This document shows, piece after piece, positions 9,151 through 18,094 of a DNA stretch of 32,570 nucleotides. A model generated the notes under the pieces. It was given only the letters and a program-made list of their open reading frames with translations. It was not told where the DNA came from and searched no databases. Origin of the DNA: Crenothrix sp. D3 (GTDB lineage Bacteria > Pseudomonadota > Gammaproteobacteria > Methylococcales > Methylomonadaceae); assembly GCA_002134785.1 (NCBI GenBank), contig MBQZ01000028.1, positions 1-32,570 on the forward strand, read 5' to 3'. Position numbers and translations under genes: made by a program. Positions within the stretch are counted from its first letter, which is position 1, and each line of letters opens with the position of its first letter.

Positions 9151-9807
9151 TTAACGGATTAAATTAAGTGCTTCTTCAATCACGGCATCAATGCTCATAT
9201 TTGAAGAATCTATATAAAATGCGTTTTCAGCCATTGCTAAAGGTGCGGTGGCACGCTCGCTATCTCGCCGATCACGCTCTTCAATATCGAGTGTTAAGCG
9301 CGAAAGATTAGCATCAATTCCTTTTTCTTTCAACTGTTTATATCGTCTTCGCGCTCTTTCTTCGGCACTTGCAGTTAAATATATTTTATAGGGTGCGTCA
9401 GGAAAAACGACTGTTCCCATGTCACGACCATCAGCGACTAATCCCGCAAGCTGTCTGAAATCTTGTTGTTTTTGTAATAATACGCGTCTGACTTCTGGCA
9501 ATGCGGCAACAATAGATGCCGTATTGCCCGTGCTTTCCAATCCTAATTGTGCGGTAATATTTTCACCGTTTAGTTTAACCACCAACTCATCACCGCATTC
9601 AAACGCTAAATCCATCGTTTCTGCAACCTTAACGATAGTCGATTCATCCGTTAAATCAACAGATTGCTGTAACAAGGCAATCGCTAACGACCTATAAATT
9701 GAGCCACTATCTAAATAATTCCAGCCCAATTTTTTAGCGACAAGACGGCTAATCGTGCCTTTACCCGCGCCGCTAGGACCATCAATCGTCAACACAGGAA
9801 CAGTCAT
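9151..9807 (-). CDS. cmk: Cytidylate kinase
   Basis: Cmk phosphorylates CMP and dCMP using ATP. The P-loop GPSGAGKG is at residues 10-17 of the 218-residue form, followed by the ADGRDMGTVVFPDA region and the Arg-rich lid (ERARRRYKQL). Two starts are possible: GTG at 9822 and ATG at 9807. I prefer the ATG because GAGGA lies 6 bases before it and the protein then begins MTVPVLTIDGPSG as in the family. This start overlaps the stop of the tyrA/aroA gene by one base (TAATG), so translation is coupled. Position between aroA and rpsA is the conserved gammaproteobacterial one. Confidence 0.96.
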   Translation of the reverse strand: MTVPVLTIDGPSGAGKGTISRLVAKKLGWNYLDSGSIYRSLAIALLQQSVDLTDESTIVKVAETMDLAFECGDELVVKLNGENITAQLGLESTGNTASIVAALPEVRRVLLQKQQDFRQLAGLVADGRDMGTVVFPDAPYKIYLTASAEERARRRYKQLKEKGIDANLSRLTLDIEERDRRDSERATAPLAMAENAFYIDSSNMSIDAVIEEALNLIR

Positions 9808-12086
9808 TACGATTCCTCGCACACTAAATCTAAGCCTAATCTTTTCACTAAGTCTTTAAACTCAGGGAATGAAGTATTTACGTTCGCGCAATCCAATACC
9901 GTAATCGCCGCGCTAGCGCGTAAGCCCGCAATAGAAAACGCCATCGCAATACGATGATCGCCGTGTGAAGTCACAGTACCGCCGCCAATATTGCCGCCGC
10001 CTTGAATAATCATGCCATCTTCGGTAGGTTGTGCGTCTACGCCTAAAATCTGCAAACCATCTGCCATCACTTGAATACGGTCGGATTCTTTCACGCGCAA
10101 TTCTTCCGCGCCACTTAAACGGGTTTGACCTTCCGCACACGCTGCGGCAACAAATAACACGGGGAATTCATCAATGGCTAACGGCACTAAATGTTCTGGA
10201 ATGTCTATGCCTTTGAGTGGCGCAGAACGCACTCGCAAATCCGCCACAGGTTCACCGCCCACTTCACGCTCATTCAACACTTCAATGTTCGCACCCATCA
10301 AACGCAAAATATCAATCACGCCCGTACGCGTTGGATTAATACCAACGTGCTTTAATAATAAGTCTGAGCCTTCGGCAATCGACGCGCCCACCAAGAAAAA
10401 TGCCGCTGAGGAAATATCGCTAGGCACATCAATATCTGCCGCTGTTAATTTACCGTCAGCAGTGACAGTGACTTTGCTACCGTCTTTTTTTACAGGATAA
10501 GAAAAACCAGCCAACATACGTTCAGTGTGGTCGCGGGTTGGTGCAGGTTCAGTAACGCTGGTTGCACCTTGCGCATACATACCTGCTAGTATCAAACAGG
10601 ATTTAACCTGCGCACTCGCCATAGGCATGACGTAATCAATACCTGTCAACTGCCCTGCTTTGCCTGTGATATACAGCGGTGCAGTACCTTTTTCAGTGGT
10701 TTTAATATCCGCGCCCATCAATGCTAACGGCTCAGTAACGCGCTTCATTGGTCTACCTGACAACGATTTATCGCCCGTCAATACCGAATTAAACGGCTGA
10801 CCTGCTAATAAGCCACTCAATAAACGCATAGACGTACCTGAATTACCCAGATACAGCTCATTTTTCGGGGCTTTCAAACCATGCTTACCAACACCATGAA
10901 TAGTCAGTTCGCCATTCACAGGGCCTTCAATTTCCACGCCCATATCACGAAACGCTTGCAAGGTTGCCAAGGCATCTTCGGCTTCTAAAAAGCCTTTCAC
11001 ATGAGTGACACCTTCTGCCAGTGAACCCAACATAATAGAGCGGTGCGACATGGATTTATCACCTGGAACTCGCGCTTCACCTTGTAACTTGCCGCCGTTT
11101 TTAATATGAAATGTAATTGATTTTGTCATGTTAGGGTCTTCAAACTGATTAAGAAAACGTTGCCGCGCCGACTTGGCATAAGCAAACGTGGAAAAAAGTT
11201 GCTGGTAATCATCACGCGCCAGCAAACCGTGTATTTTAGCCAATTCCGCGCTTAACTGCTCGATTAATGGCAGAATTTCTTGCTTGTTTGCCTTACAAAT
11301 ATCGACCCACATGGTCGGATCGCTGGAGGCGATGCGAGTGAAATCTCTAAAGCCCCCCGCCGCATATTTGAAAATTTCGGTTTGTTCGTCTTTATGTCCC
11401 AGCATATCGACTAAGGCAAACGCCAAAATATGGGGCAAATGGCTGGTAGCGGCAAGAATACTGTCGTGATGTTGCGCGTCCATTTCTGATACTACCGCGC
11501 CCATGCCTTGCCAAAAATTACGAATTTTTTGTACGTCATCGGAATTAGTAGTGGTAGTTGGGGTAATAATCAGTCGTTTATTAGTAAACAAATCGACTAA
11601 TGCCGCTTCTACGCCACTTTGTTCTGCACCTGCGATGGGATGGGCGGGAACGAGGTTATTGGGGACGAAACCGAATACACGTTCAGCGGCAGCAATGACA
11701 CTTCCTTTTGTACTGCCCACGTCAGTATAAATAGTTGTATCTGACCAATAATTTATCTGATTTTTTTTACCTTTAACTGACCAATGACCACCATCTTTCA
11801 AAGCCTTAAAAATATCTTCAATACTAGCTACGGGTGTCGCTATAACTACACAATCGGCATGAGCTAAAGAATCACGAAAAGATTTATAATTATTAAAATT
11901 TTTAAATCTTGGGCTACCGATATAGCATTCATCAATAACGCCCAACTCTTTAGCGCGTACTAAATTATCAGCATCTTGCGCTCTTCCAATACCAACAATC
12001 GTTTTTGCCAAACCATTAGCACGGGCGGCTTTCGCAACCGAACCGCCGATTAGTCCAACACCAAAGATACACAGCTTATTAAACAT
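9807..12086 (-). CDS. tyrA/aroA: Bifunctional prephenate dehydrogenase / EPSP synthase
   Basis: The 759-residue fusion joins two aromatic-pathway enzymes. Residues 1 to about 310 are an NAD(P)-dependent prephenate dehydrogenase (tyrosine branch) with the Rossmann motif GVGLIGGS (9-16), the TDVGSTKGSV strand and HPIAGAEQSG (149-158). From Met320 comes 5-enolpyruvylshikimate-3-phosphate synthase, with PGDKSMSHR (341-349), LYLGNSGTSMRLL and RVKESDRI. The same fusion is known in Pseudomonas and Acinetobacter. A stretch near residues 98-115 of the dehydrogenase looks longer than usual and lies in locally A+T-rich DNA. The gene overlaps hisC by 8 bases and cmk by one. An internal start at Met320 releasing AroA alone cannot be excluded from sequence. 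Confidence 0.96.
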   Translation of the reverse strand: MFNKLCIFGVGLIGGSVAKAARANGLAKTIVGIGRAQDADNLVRAKELGVIDECYIGSPRFKNFNNYKSFRDSLAHADCVVIATPVASIEDIFKALKDGGHWSVKGKKNQINYWSDTTIYTDVGSTKGSVIAAAERVFGFVPNNLVPAHPIAGAEQSGVEAALVDLFTNKRLIITPTTTTNSDDVQKIRNFWQGMGAVVSEMDAQHHDSILAATSHLPHILAFALVDMLGHKDEQTEIFKYAAGGFRDFTRIASSDPTMWVDICKANKQEILPLIEQLSAELAKIHGLLARDDYQQLFSTFAYAKSARQRFLNQFEDPNMTKSITFHIKNGGKLQGEARVPGDKSMSHRSIMLGSLAEGVTHVKGFLEAEDALATLQAFRDMGVEIEGPVNGELTIHGVGKHGLKAPKNELYLGNSGTSMRLLSGLLAGQPFNSVLTGDKSLSGRPMKRVTEPLALMGADIKTTEKGTAPLYITGKAGQLTGIDYVMPMASAQVKSCLILAGMYAQGATSVTEPAPTRDHTERMLAGFSYPVKKDGSKVTVTADGKLTAADIDVPSDISSAAFFLVGASIAEGSDLLLKHVGINPTRTGVIDILRLMGANIEVLNEREVGGEPVADLRVRSAPLKGIDIPEHLVPLAIDEFPVLFVAAACAEGQTRLSGAEELRVKESDRIQVMADGLQILGVDAQPTEDGMIIQGGGNIGGGTVTSHGDHRIAMAFSIAGLRASAAITVLDCANVNTSFPEFKDLVKRLGLDLVCEES

Positions 12087-13188
12087 TCTTCAACACATCG
12101 GCTAAGGCTTGCAGAAACACCGCGTTTTCTTCTGGTGTGCCAATGCTAATGCGTAAATGATTGGGCATTTCATAAACACCAACAGGACGCACAATCACGC
12201 CTTTACGCAATAACGCATCATAAATTGGCATCCCTGATTGCTTTAAATCCACAGAAACAAAATTACCCGCTGACGGAATCCACTCCAAACCCAGCGTTTT
12301 AAAACCCTCAGTCAATTGCGCCATGCCTTGCGTATTATTATCAACGGTCAACTGCAAATGCTCAGCATCATTCAACGCAGCAGTCGCGGCAACTAAAGCC
12401 AAGGAATTATTATTAAACGGCTGACGCACACGATTTAAAATATCGGCAATCTCAGGACTGGATAAGCCATAACCAACACGCAAACCAGCCAAACCGTAAG
12501 CTTTAGAAAACGTGCGCGTAATAATTAAATTGGGGAATTTTTTCAGCCAGTCAATTGAATTAACGGTTTCTACACAACTGACAAATTCAAAATACGCCTC
12601 ATCCAATACGCAAATAACAGTATCAGGCAACGCGCCAATAAAGGCTTCCAAACTGGCTGGGCTTAATAACGTGCCAGTTGGATTATTCGGATTAGCGACA
12701 AATATCACCCGCGTTTTAGTCGTCACTGCCTTCAGCATAGCATCTAAATCATGCCCATAATTCAGCGCAGGCACAACCACCCCAGTCGCGCCAACTGCTT
12801 GTGTAACAATCGGATACACCGCAAACGCGTGTTGCGAGAAAATCACTTCCAATTCAGGGGTAACAAAAGCGCGGGCAATCAATTCTAAAATTTCATTTGA
12901 ACCATTGCCTAAGGTAATCTGCTCAGCATCCAAGCCATATTTTGCCGCCAGCGCGTTTTTCAAATGATAGCCACTGCCGTCAGGATACAAACCCAGCTCA
13001 GGCAACGCTGCCGCAATCGCCGCCAGTGCTTTTTTACCTGCACCAAATGGATTTTCATTCGAAGCCAGTTTAATAATTTGCGTGAGTCCCAATTCACGCT
13101 CTAGTTCTTCGATGGGTTTACCCGCTTTGTAAGGGACAAGCTGTTGCACACCCGTTATTGCTAACGAGTAGATAGTCGTATTATTCAT
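12079..13188 (-). CDS. hisC: Histidinol-phosphate aminotransferase
   Basis: This PLP-dependent class I/II aminotransferase converts imidazole-acetol phosphate to histidinol phosphate; homologues in this operon may also act on aromatic keto acids such as prephenate or phenylpyruvate. At 369 residues it has SNENPFG (43-49), NPNNPTG (166-172), DEAY (196-199) and the Schiff-base lysine Lys229 in TRTFSKAYGLAGLRVGY. It is the first gene of the visible operon; the pheA and serC genes that precede it in Pseudomonas are absent here. A good promoter lies 74-102 bases upstream. No clear Shine-Dalgarno is seen before the ATG. Confidence 0.95.
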   Translation of the reverse strand: MNNTTIYSLAITGVQQLVPYKAGKPIEELERELGLTQIIKLASNENPFGAGKKALAAIAAALPELGLYPDGSGYHLKNALAAKYGLDAEQITLGNGSNEILELIARAFVTPELEVIFSQHAFAVYPIVTQAVGATGVVVPALNYGHDLDAMLKAVTTKTRVIFVANPNNPTGTLLSPASLEAFIGALPDTVICVLDEAYFEFVSCVETVNSIDWLKKFPNLIITRTFSKAYGLAGLRVGYGLSSPEIADILNRVRQPFNNNSLALVAATAALNDAEHLQLTVDNNTQGMAQLTEGFKTLGLEWIPSAGNFVSVDLKQSGMPIYDALLRKGVIVRPVGVYEMPNHLRISIGTPEENAVFLQALADVLKNV

Positions 13189-13261
13189 AAGATTAGGTAA
13201 TTAATTAAAAGAAGCAGTCAAACTGGTGCTGTTTATACTTAGGCAATCAAATATGGTGTAA

Positions 13262-13290
13262 ATCATAGTCCCGCCCGCGAATTGTATCAA
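13262..13290 (-). promoter_or_regulatory. Sigma-70-type promoter for the hisC-tyrA/aroA-cmk-rpsA operon
   Basis: On the minus strand TTGATA (13285-13290) is separated by exactly 17 bases from TATGAT (13262-13267), one mismatch to consensus in the -10 and two in the -35. The predicted start is near 13255, giving a leader of about 67 bases before hisC. An inverted repeat lies about 26 bases upstream of the -35. Confidence 0.6.
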
Positions 13291-13315
13291 GGATGGTATC
13301 ACTAAAGAAAGACGG

Positions 13316-13343
13316 TGATTAATATCACCCATGATATTAATCA
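13316..13343. repeat. Perfect inverted repeat upstream of the hisC promoter
   Basis: Arms tgattaatatc (13316-13326) and gatattaatca (13333-13343) are perfect complements around a 6-base spacer. The left arm also sits in a second, shorter dyad (GGTGAT...ATCACC, 13314-13329). It has the form of a dimeric regulator site and could act on either divergent gene. It does not match the TyrR box I know. Confidence 0.55.
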
Positions 13344-13562
13344 AGCTACTCGCTAACAATATCAAAAAATAAATACCAGTGCTTAGTAAATTTCTCGTAA
13401 TTTTAGTATTGCGTTGTTATTTACAACTGATATTGAAAAGAGTAAAACACTCAAAAAACTCAGTGTGTGTATTATTTGGATTATTTACCGTCCTCGCCTG
13501 CTGATGTAGCGGGTGAATAGTTGAAGCATCAATAACAGAACTAATTTTAAGGAGTAACTGCT

Positions 13563-14117
13563 ATGTCAAAAGAAGACGATAGAGCCGCGCTACGCAAAAA
13601 AACTCAAGAAATGCTGAAAAAGAATATTCCCACCGATTTATCGTCGGATGACAAACAATTTCAGATAATGACAGGCATGAGTACGACATCGCTAAGAGCA
13701 AAATGGGCAAAGGGAAGTAGAGAAACTAGCTGTAATTCCTTTGCTGGCTGGGTCGCACAAGCAATAGGCATAACTAATAGTGTATTGAGTCGCGGCGTTC
13801 TTGATATTAGCAAGGCTGAGAATGAAGTAGCAGGTTGTTGGACATGGGCAAACACGAGTGAAACTATTTACGATGATACCTGTCATCCCCATGCAGGTGA
13901 TTTTTATTCAGGTCCCTTTCCAGGTCAACAATTTGGTCATGTTGGGGTTGTTTATGATTTTGATGAAATAGCCCAAACGTGGACTTTGATTCAAGGTGGA
14001 CAAGGCGGACCTAAATCAAATATGGACTTCATTAAATGGAAAACTGTTAAGTTTGATGGTGCCAGTATCAACGGCTGGGTTGATACCGCTTGGTATATGA
14101 TTCCTGGATACGATTAA
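13563..14117 (+). CDS. Small Cys/His hydrolase (NlpC/P60- or CHAP-like), possible secreted amidase
   Basis: The 184-residue protein has the order of a papain-like peptidoglycan amidase: a nucleophile candidate Cys57 in SCNSFAGW at the start of a helix, then His126 in FGHVGVVYDF, then a strand with TLIQGG (141-146). HPHAGDFYSG (108-117) before the His strand resembles the PGD segment of CHAP/NlpC proteins. There is no signal peptide; the N-terminus is a charged helix. The gene has its own AAGGAG. The next gene, 66 bases on, encodes a small exported protein. A cytosolic amidase with an exported partner is the layout of type VI secretion amidase effectors with periplasmic immunity proteins, which is my inference; no VgrG, PAAR or Hcp gene is nearby. 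A housekeeping cysteine hydrolase is the alternative. Confidence 0.65.
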   Translation: MSKEDDRAALRKKTQEMLKKNIPTDLSSDDKQFQIMTGMSTTSLRAKWAKGSRETSCNSFAGWVAQAIGITNSVLSRGVLDISKAENEVAGCWTWANTSETIYDDTCHPHAGDFYSGPFPGQQFGHVGVVYDFDEIAQTWTLIQGGQGGPKSNMDFIKWKTVKFDGASINGWVDTAWYMIPGYD

Positions 14118-14183
14118 TTTCAATCTAAGGGTTGAATAACTGATTTTTGCCTTAACCTAACCGCACTACAAAGGAGTTTAACG

Positions 14184-14561
14184 ATGAAAACAACAACATT
14201 GTTTTGGATACTAGGCTTAAGCCTCATCTCCACACAAGTATTCGCTTATGGCAGCAGTAGCAGTTCAAAATCCTGTACTAAACCGCAGTTTAGTGAGTTT
14301 ACGCCTGCTGATAAAGCAACAGTCGCACCGAAATCGACATTTTCTTTTATGGCATCTTCAGCAACTAATCCAAAAAGCATTGTGGTGGACATCAAAAAGC
14401 AACCCGTCACAGTGACGGTAACGCCTAAAGGTCAAGGTTATGAAGTTAGTGGAACACTACCAAGCGATTTAAAAGCAACGGCTGCCAGAATCAATATTAC
14501 CGCTGAAAGCCCAAGTAGCTGTAAAGGCAGTGATGGCTGGTTAATCAACATTACTGAATAA
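14184..14561 (+). CDS. Small exported protein, CopC/Ig-like, possible immunity partner
   Basis: The 125-residue protein begins with a clear Sec signal peptide: a Lys, a hydrophobic stretch and VFAYG cleavage near residue 22. A Ser-rich linker and Cys31 follow. A second Cys is in SSCKG near residue 113, so a disulfide in the periplasm is plausible. The body (FTPADKATVAPKSTFSF, then alternating strands) has the look of a beta-sandwich of the CopC/Ig type, but the CopC copper-binding His residues are absent. It has its own AAGGAG 8 bases before the ATG and follows the amidase-like gene in the same direction. It could protect the cell wall from that hydrolase, or be an unrelated periplasmic protein. 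Confidence 0.65.
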   Translation: MKTTTLFWILGLSLISTQVFAYGSSSSSKSCTKPQFSEFTPADKATVAPKSTFSFMASSATNPKSIVVDIKKQPVTVTVTPKGQGYEVSGTLPSDLKATAARINITAESPSSCKGSDGWLINITE

Positions 14562-14888
14562 TAACTCTAAACCACGCTACCCGCAGGGATTGCGGGTATC
14601 CGCATAAGTAGTCAGTGGTTTAAAAGTTATCAACTTGGTTAACTATAAGTGACGCGGAGAAGTGCCTAAGCCCCGCCTTGTATCGCAAAGACAGCTTTAA
14701 TGCCGCTACGACTCAATTAACACACGTTCCCAGTAATATAACTAACTAATTGTTTTTATTTAACATTAGCAAACTACAATAAAAATGTGCCATTATGCTT
14801 GCAATACAAATATGCCATACAATACAACAGTTAATTACTTTATAATCGCTACTTATTAGCATTATCCTCTTAATTTGAATTATTATTT
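14562..14888. other. Intergenic region before ftsK
   Basis: The left part holds a nested hairpin: outer arms taaaccac (14568-14575) and gtggttta (14615-14622), inner perfect stem tacccgca/tgcgggta (14578-14585, 14591-14598). No T-run follows, so it is at best a weak or Rho-assisted end for the upstream pair. A more G+C-rich stretch (about 14645-14705) has no ORF. The right part is A+T-rich and carries a likely ftsK promoter element. No gene is visible. Confidence 0.6.
14841..14846 (+). promoter_or_regulatory. Likely -10 element of the ftsK promoter
   Basis: A perfect TATAAT is located 42 bases before the ftsK ATG. The matching -35 region at 17 bases is poor, so this is a partial call. The element is followed by CGC, as is the one before rfbF. 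Confidence 0.4.
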
Positions 14889-17192
14889 ATGTCTGCTGTA
14901 ATGGAAGAAAGAGCATTTCGTGGTTTGCGTGAAGTGGCAGTCTTGGTTTTTTTTGCGACTGCTGTGTTTTTTTTTATCGCACTAGTAACGTTTAGCAACG
15001 AAGACGCTGGTTGGACGCATAGCGGTACCACGCGCAACATTGCTAACGCGTGCGGTGTTTTGGGTGCGTGGCTTGCTGATTTCAGTCTCAGTTTTTTTGG
15101 TTTGTGTGCTTATCTATTTCCAGCAATTATTTTCTGGCATGGCTATCTATTCAGTAGAAATGTCATAAAATCTCAAGAAAAGATATTCATGGTATTATTA
15201 GCTTGGTTCGGCTCTATCACTGCTATTATTGCCAGCACTGCTCTATTAGCATTACATTATTTGAGACCGCATATTGAATTACCGCATAATGCGGGCGGTA
15301 TTATTGGTGAAGAAATAGGTAATCATGCCGAGATTTTATTAGGCTATTCAGGAGCGACTTTATTTTTAGTCGTACTATTAGTAGCAGGCATCACGCTAAT
15401 CACTGATTTATCGTGGCTAAAGCTCATGGATACTATTGGTAAATATACTGTCTCTTTCTGTCGCATTATTTTTCATCGTACCATTGCTCAAGAAAAACAG
15501 TTAGTCAATGTTACCCCCTCTGCTCAAGTTCCCGCTTCCCTAGCAACTAAAAAAACAAGTGTTAAGAAAAACGCTAGCATTAATGTTATTCCCCATATCG
15601 AACAAGCCGTTGCTAAAGTAGTTGCCCGCGTTGAAAAATCCAGTAATCAAGCCAAAAAAACACCGCCAGCGATACTGTATAAATCAGGTGAAAGTGTCTT
15701 ACCCAACTTAGACTTATTGGATAACCGTGAAATTCGCGTCATCGGCTATTCACAAGAAGACTTAGAAGCCATGTCGCGGCTGGTAGAAACGATATTGGCT
15801 GATTTTAACGTCATGGTGACTGTAGTGGATTTTCACCCAGGCCCCGTGATTACTCGCTTTGAACTACAACCTGCGGCAGGTGTTAAAGTCAGTCGCATTA
15901 GTACACTGTCCAAAGATTTAGCCAGAGCATTGTCCGTCACCAGCGTGCGTATCGTCGAGATTATTCCTGGAAAAACCGTAGTGGGTTTAGAAATCCCCAA
16001 TCGTGAACGCGAAATGGTCACGTTGCGGGAATTATTAGTCTCACCTAATTTTGTCAAAGCAAAATCCTTGCTGACTTTAGCAATGGGTAAAGACATTGCA
16101 GGTGCGCCGATGGTTGCCGATTTAGGCAAAATGCCTCATGTGTTGGTTGCAGGGACAACAGGTTCAGGAAAATCAGTGGCGATTAATACCATGATTCTCA
16201 GCTTGCTTTATAAAGCCAAGCCCGACCAAGTGCGCATGATTATGATAGATCCAAAAATGTTGGAGCTATCCGTTTATGAAGGTATTCCGCACTTATTAAC
16301 ACCTGTCGTTACCGATATGAAAGAAGCCAGTAACGCACTACGCTGGGCTGTTGGTGAAATGGAACGCCGCTATAAACTAATGTCTAAAATGGGCGTGAGA
16401 AACTTAGCAGGCTTTAACACCCTCATTGAAGAAGCCACCGCACGCGGTGAAACTATTCGCGATCCAATGTATCAATCCCTTAATCCATTTTCAGACGCTG
16501 AGATTCCTGCCTTAGCCACTCTGCCCAGCATTGTCATCGTTATTGATGAGCTTGCTGACATGATGATGATAGTGGGTAAAAAAGTTGAAGAACTGATTGC
16601 TCGCTTAGCACAAAAAGCCCGCGCCGCTGGCATTCATTTAGTGTTAGCGACCCAACGTCCCTCGGTGGACGTATTAACAGGCTTGATTAAAGCTAACGTA
16701 CCAACGCGTATTTCCTTTCAAGTTTCCTCGCGTATTGATTCACGCACCATCCTCGACCAAGGCGGCGCGGAAACACTGTTAGGTAACGGTGATATGTTAT
16801 TTTTACCTTCAGGCACGAGTATTCCCATACGCGCACACGGTGCATTTGTGGACGATCATGAGGTTCACCGTGTAGTGGAATTTTTAAAACAAACCGCACC
16901 ACCCAATTATTTGGAAGAAATCACCCGTGAATCGTTTGATAACGACAATTTTGGCATGGGCGGTGGTGATAATTCAGGCGGCGGTTCAGAAACCGATGCT
17001 CTCTATGATGAAGCCGTGCGTTTTGTCACCGAATCCCGCAAAGCCTCTATTTCCAGCGTACAACGCCGTTTTAAAGTTGGCTATAACCGTGCAGCAACCA
17101 TGATTGAAGATATGGAAGCGGCAGGCGTAGTGAGTGCGGCAGAGTCAAATGGTTCGCGAGTGGTCTTAGCTCCATCGCCTGTACGAGATTAA
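14889..17192 (+). CDS. ftsK: DNA translocase FtsK
   Basis: FtsK sits at the division septum and pumps DNA to align the terminus for dimer resolution. The 767-residue protein has four hydrophobic N-terminal segments (about 15-35, 66-88, 97-122, 155-172), a short linker rich in Lys and Ala (200-265), and the motor with Walker [10 protein letters not shown] (421-429) and Walker [13 protein letters not shown] near 545. At the end is the winged-helix gamma domain ([23 protein letters not shown] onward in parts), which reads KOPS sequences. The linker is far shorter than in E. coli FtsK, as in many gammaproteobacteria. The start context is weak; ATG at residue 5 is an alternative. It is monocistronic, closed by a terminator. 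Confidence 0.97.
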   Translation: MSAVMEERAFRGLREVAVLVFFATAVFFFIALVTFSNEDAGWTHSGTTRNIANACGVLGAWLADFSLSFFGLCAYLFPAIIFWHGYLFSRNVIKSQEKIFMVLLAWFGSITAIIASTALLALHYLRPHIELPHNAGGIIGEEIGNHAEILLGYSGATLFLVVLLVAGITLITDLSWLKLMDTIGKYTVSFCRIIFHRTIAQEKQLVNVTPSAQVPASLATKKTSVKKNASINVIPHIEQAVAKVVARVEKSSNQAKKTPPAILYKSGESVLPNLDLLDNREIRVIGYSQEDLEAMSRLVETILADFNVMVTVVDFHPGPVITRFELQPAAGVKVSRISTLSKDLARALSVTSVRIVEIIPGKTVVGLEIPNREREMVTLRELLVSPNFVKAKSLLTLAMGKDIAGAPMVADLGKMPHVLVAGTTGSGKSVAINTMILSLLYKAKPDQVRMIMIDPKMLELSVYEGIPHLLTPVVTDMKEASNALRWAVGEMERRYKLMSKMGVRNLAGFNTLIEEATARGETIRDPMYQSLNPFSDAEIPALATLPSIVIVIDELADMMMIVGKKVEELIARLAQKARAAGIHLVLATQRPSVDVLTGLIKANVPTRISFQVSSRIDSRTILDQGGAETLLGNGDMLFLPSGTSIPIRAHGAFVDDHEVHRVVEFLKQTAPPNYLEEITRESFDNDNFGMGGGDNSGGGSETDALYDEAVRFVTESRKASISSVQRRFKVGYNRAATMIEDMEAAGVVSAAESNGSRVVLAPSPVRD

Positions 17193-17197
17193 ATCGC

Positions 17198-17232
17198 GGA
17201 GTCAAAAAGCCAGCCTTTTTGACTCCATTTTT
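17198..17232 (+). terminator. Rho-independent terminator after ftsK
   Basis: A perfect 12-bp stem (ggagtcaaaaag 17198-17209, ctttttgactcc 17215-17226) with a 5-base loop is followed by ATTTTT. It starts 6 bases past the ftsK stop and separates ftsK from the convergent minus-strand genes. Confidence 0.9.
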
Positions 17233-17241
17233 GATAGTGTG

Positions 17242-17526
17242 TTACGAATTTCTTAAATTATCAATGAGTTGTGTTCGCGCTTGTAACCAATGCGCTAATG
17301 CGTTGCCCTGTGGATAACCGCTGTTTACCCAAAACTGATAAGCCAGTTGACTAATTTTTGCTTCTGTTGGTCTATCATCCCAATAATAATCACAATGATT
17401 AGCCACAATATCGTAGGGTAAGTGAGTAAAAAAATCCTGCCTACCAAGAACTACGCCAGTACAACGTAAGCAAGTGTCTTGTAATGGGCAATCTTGCCCA
17501 CAACAGTGAGTTATATCGCTAGGCAT
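17242..17526 (-). CDS. Small Cys-rich protein with a DUF2934-like tail
   Basis: The product is 94 residues from the ATG at 17526; a GTG three bases upstream is an alternative. The N-terminus has clustered cysteines (CCGQDCPLQDTCLRC), which could bind a metal. The C-terminal half (AYQFWVNSGYPQGNALAHWLQA) resembles the short DUF2934 motif, with Tyr/Trp, Gly-Tyr-Pro and a Trp-Leu-x-Ala end. The gene starts 4 bases after the DUF2058 gene stop, so it is the last gene of the argS-lysA cluster, ending against the ftsK terminator. No function is known to me. Confidence 0.7.
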   Translation of the reverse strand: MPSDITHCCGQDCPLQDTCLRCTGVVLGRQDFFTHLPYDIVANHCDYYWDDRPTEAKISQLAYQFWVNSGYPQGNALAHWLQARTQLIDNLRNS

Positions 17527-17530
17527 CACA

Positions 17531-18082
17531 CTACCACATTAAATCATCGGGTACGGCATAGTCTGAGTAGGGATCATCTACTTGGGCAAGGTTTGCTGCT
17601 GGCTCATTATGCACTAGCACACTATCAGCGTTACGTTCACTGATTTTCTTGGCGACTTCCGCCGTCACTACTTCGTAGCTTTTGCCTAATTTCACAATAG
17701 CTAACTGCCCATTAATCAGCTGTGTCCGCATGATTTCTGAGACATAGAGAGTTTTCACCTTATTGTTATTGATGAAGCGGTAGGCGATACCCTCTTCATC
17801 TCTGGGCAATTTGTTTTGTTCAATCAGTTGTTTAATTTGCGCCAAGAGCTGTTTTTTCAGTTCTTGTTGCTGGTGCAATTGATTAAGTGCGAGGTCTTTT
17901 TCTAATTTTTCAAGGCGGGATTTTTCCGACCATGCTTTGGCTTCATCGACCTGCACGATATTATTTTTGCGTTGCAACTGTTCCTGTTTGTGTTTATTGG
18001 ATTTAGCACTTTTCGCTTGTGCGGAACTAACTAAACCCGATTTTAACAATTGCTCTTGTAACGATAATTTTTGTTTGCTCAT
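17531..18082 (-). CDS. DUF2058 (YaiL-like) protein
   Basis: The 183-residue protein starts MSKQKLSLQEQLLKSGLVS, the typical DUF2058 opening, followed by a Lys/Gln-rich charged helix or coiled coil (about 20-95) and a compact C-terminal domain containing NKVKTLYVSE and QLINGQLAIVKLG. E. coli YaiL is of this family and has been linked to nucleic-acid association; the exact role is unknown. It lies 12 bases after lysA and just before the Cys-rich small gene. Confidence 0.85.
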   Translation of the reverse strand: MSKQKLSLQEQLLKSGLVSSAQAKSAKSNKHKQEQLQRKNNIVQVDEAKAWSEKSRLEKLEKDLALNQLHQQQELKKQLLAQIKQLIEQNKLPRDEEGIAYRFINNNKVKTLYVSEIMRTQLINGQLAIVKLGKSYEVVTAEVAKKISERNADSVLVHNEPAANLAQVDDPYSDYAVPDDLMW

Positions 18083-18094
18083 CGAATAAACGCC

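Larger units (their letters stand above)
13189..13562. other. Divergent intergenic region hisC / hydrolase gene
   Basis: These 374 bases separate hisC (minus) from the small hydrolase gene (plus). They contain the hisC promoter (13262-13290) and a perfect inverted repeat (13316-13343). The hydrolase gene has a strong AAGGAG 8 bases before its ATG. I could not find a convincing plus-strand -35/-10 pair. No small gene or RNA is visible. Confidence 0.6.

Noticed and set aside
10031-10500. Plus-strand open frames of 61-108 codons within tyrA/aroA
   Set aside because: They are antisense to the conserved EPSP synthase domain, with no start signals.
14645-14705. G+C-richer stretch before ftsK as a tRNA or small RNA
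   Set aside because: No cloverleaf or clear stem could be drawn by eye and no promoter or terminator frames it.
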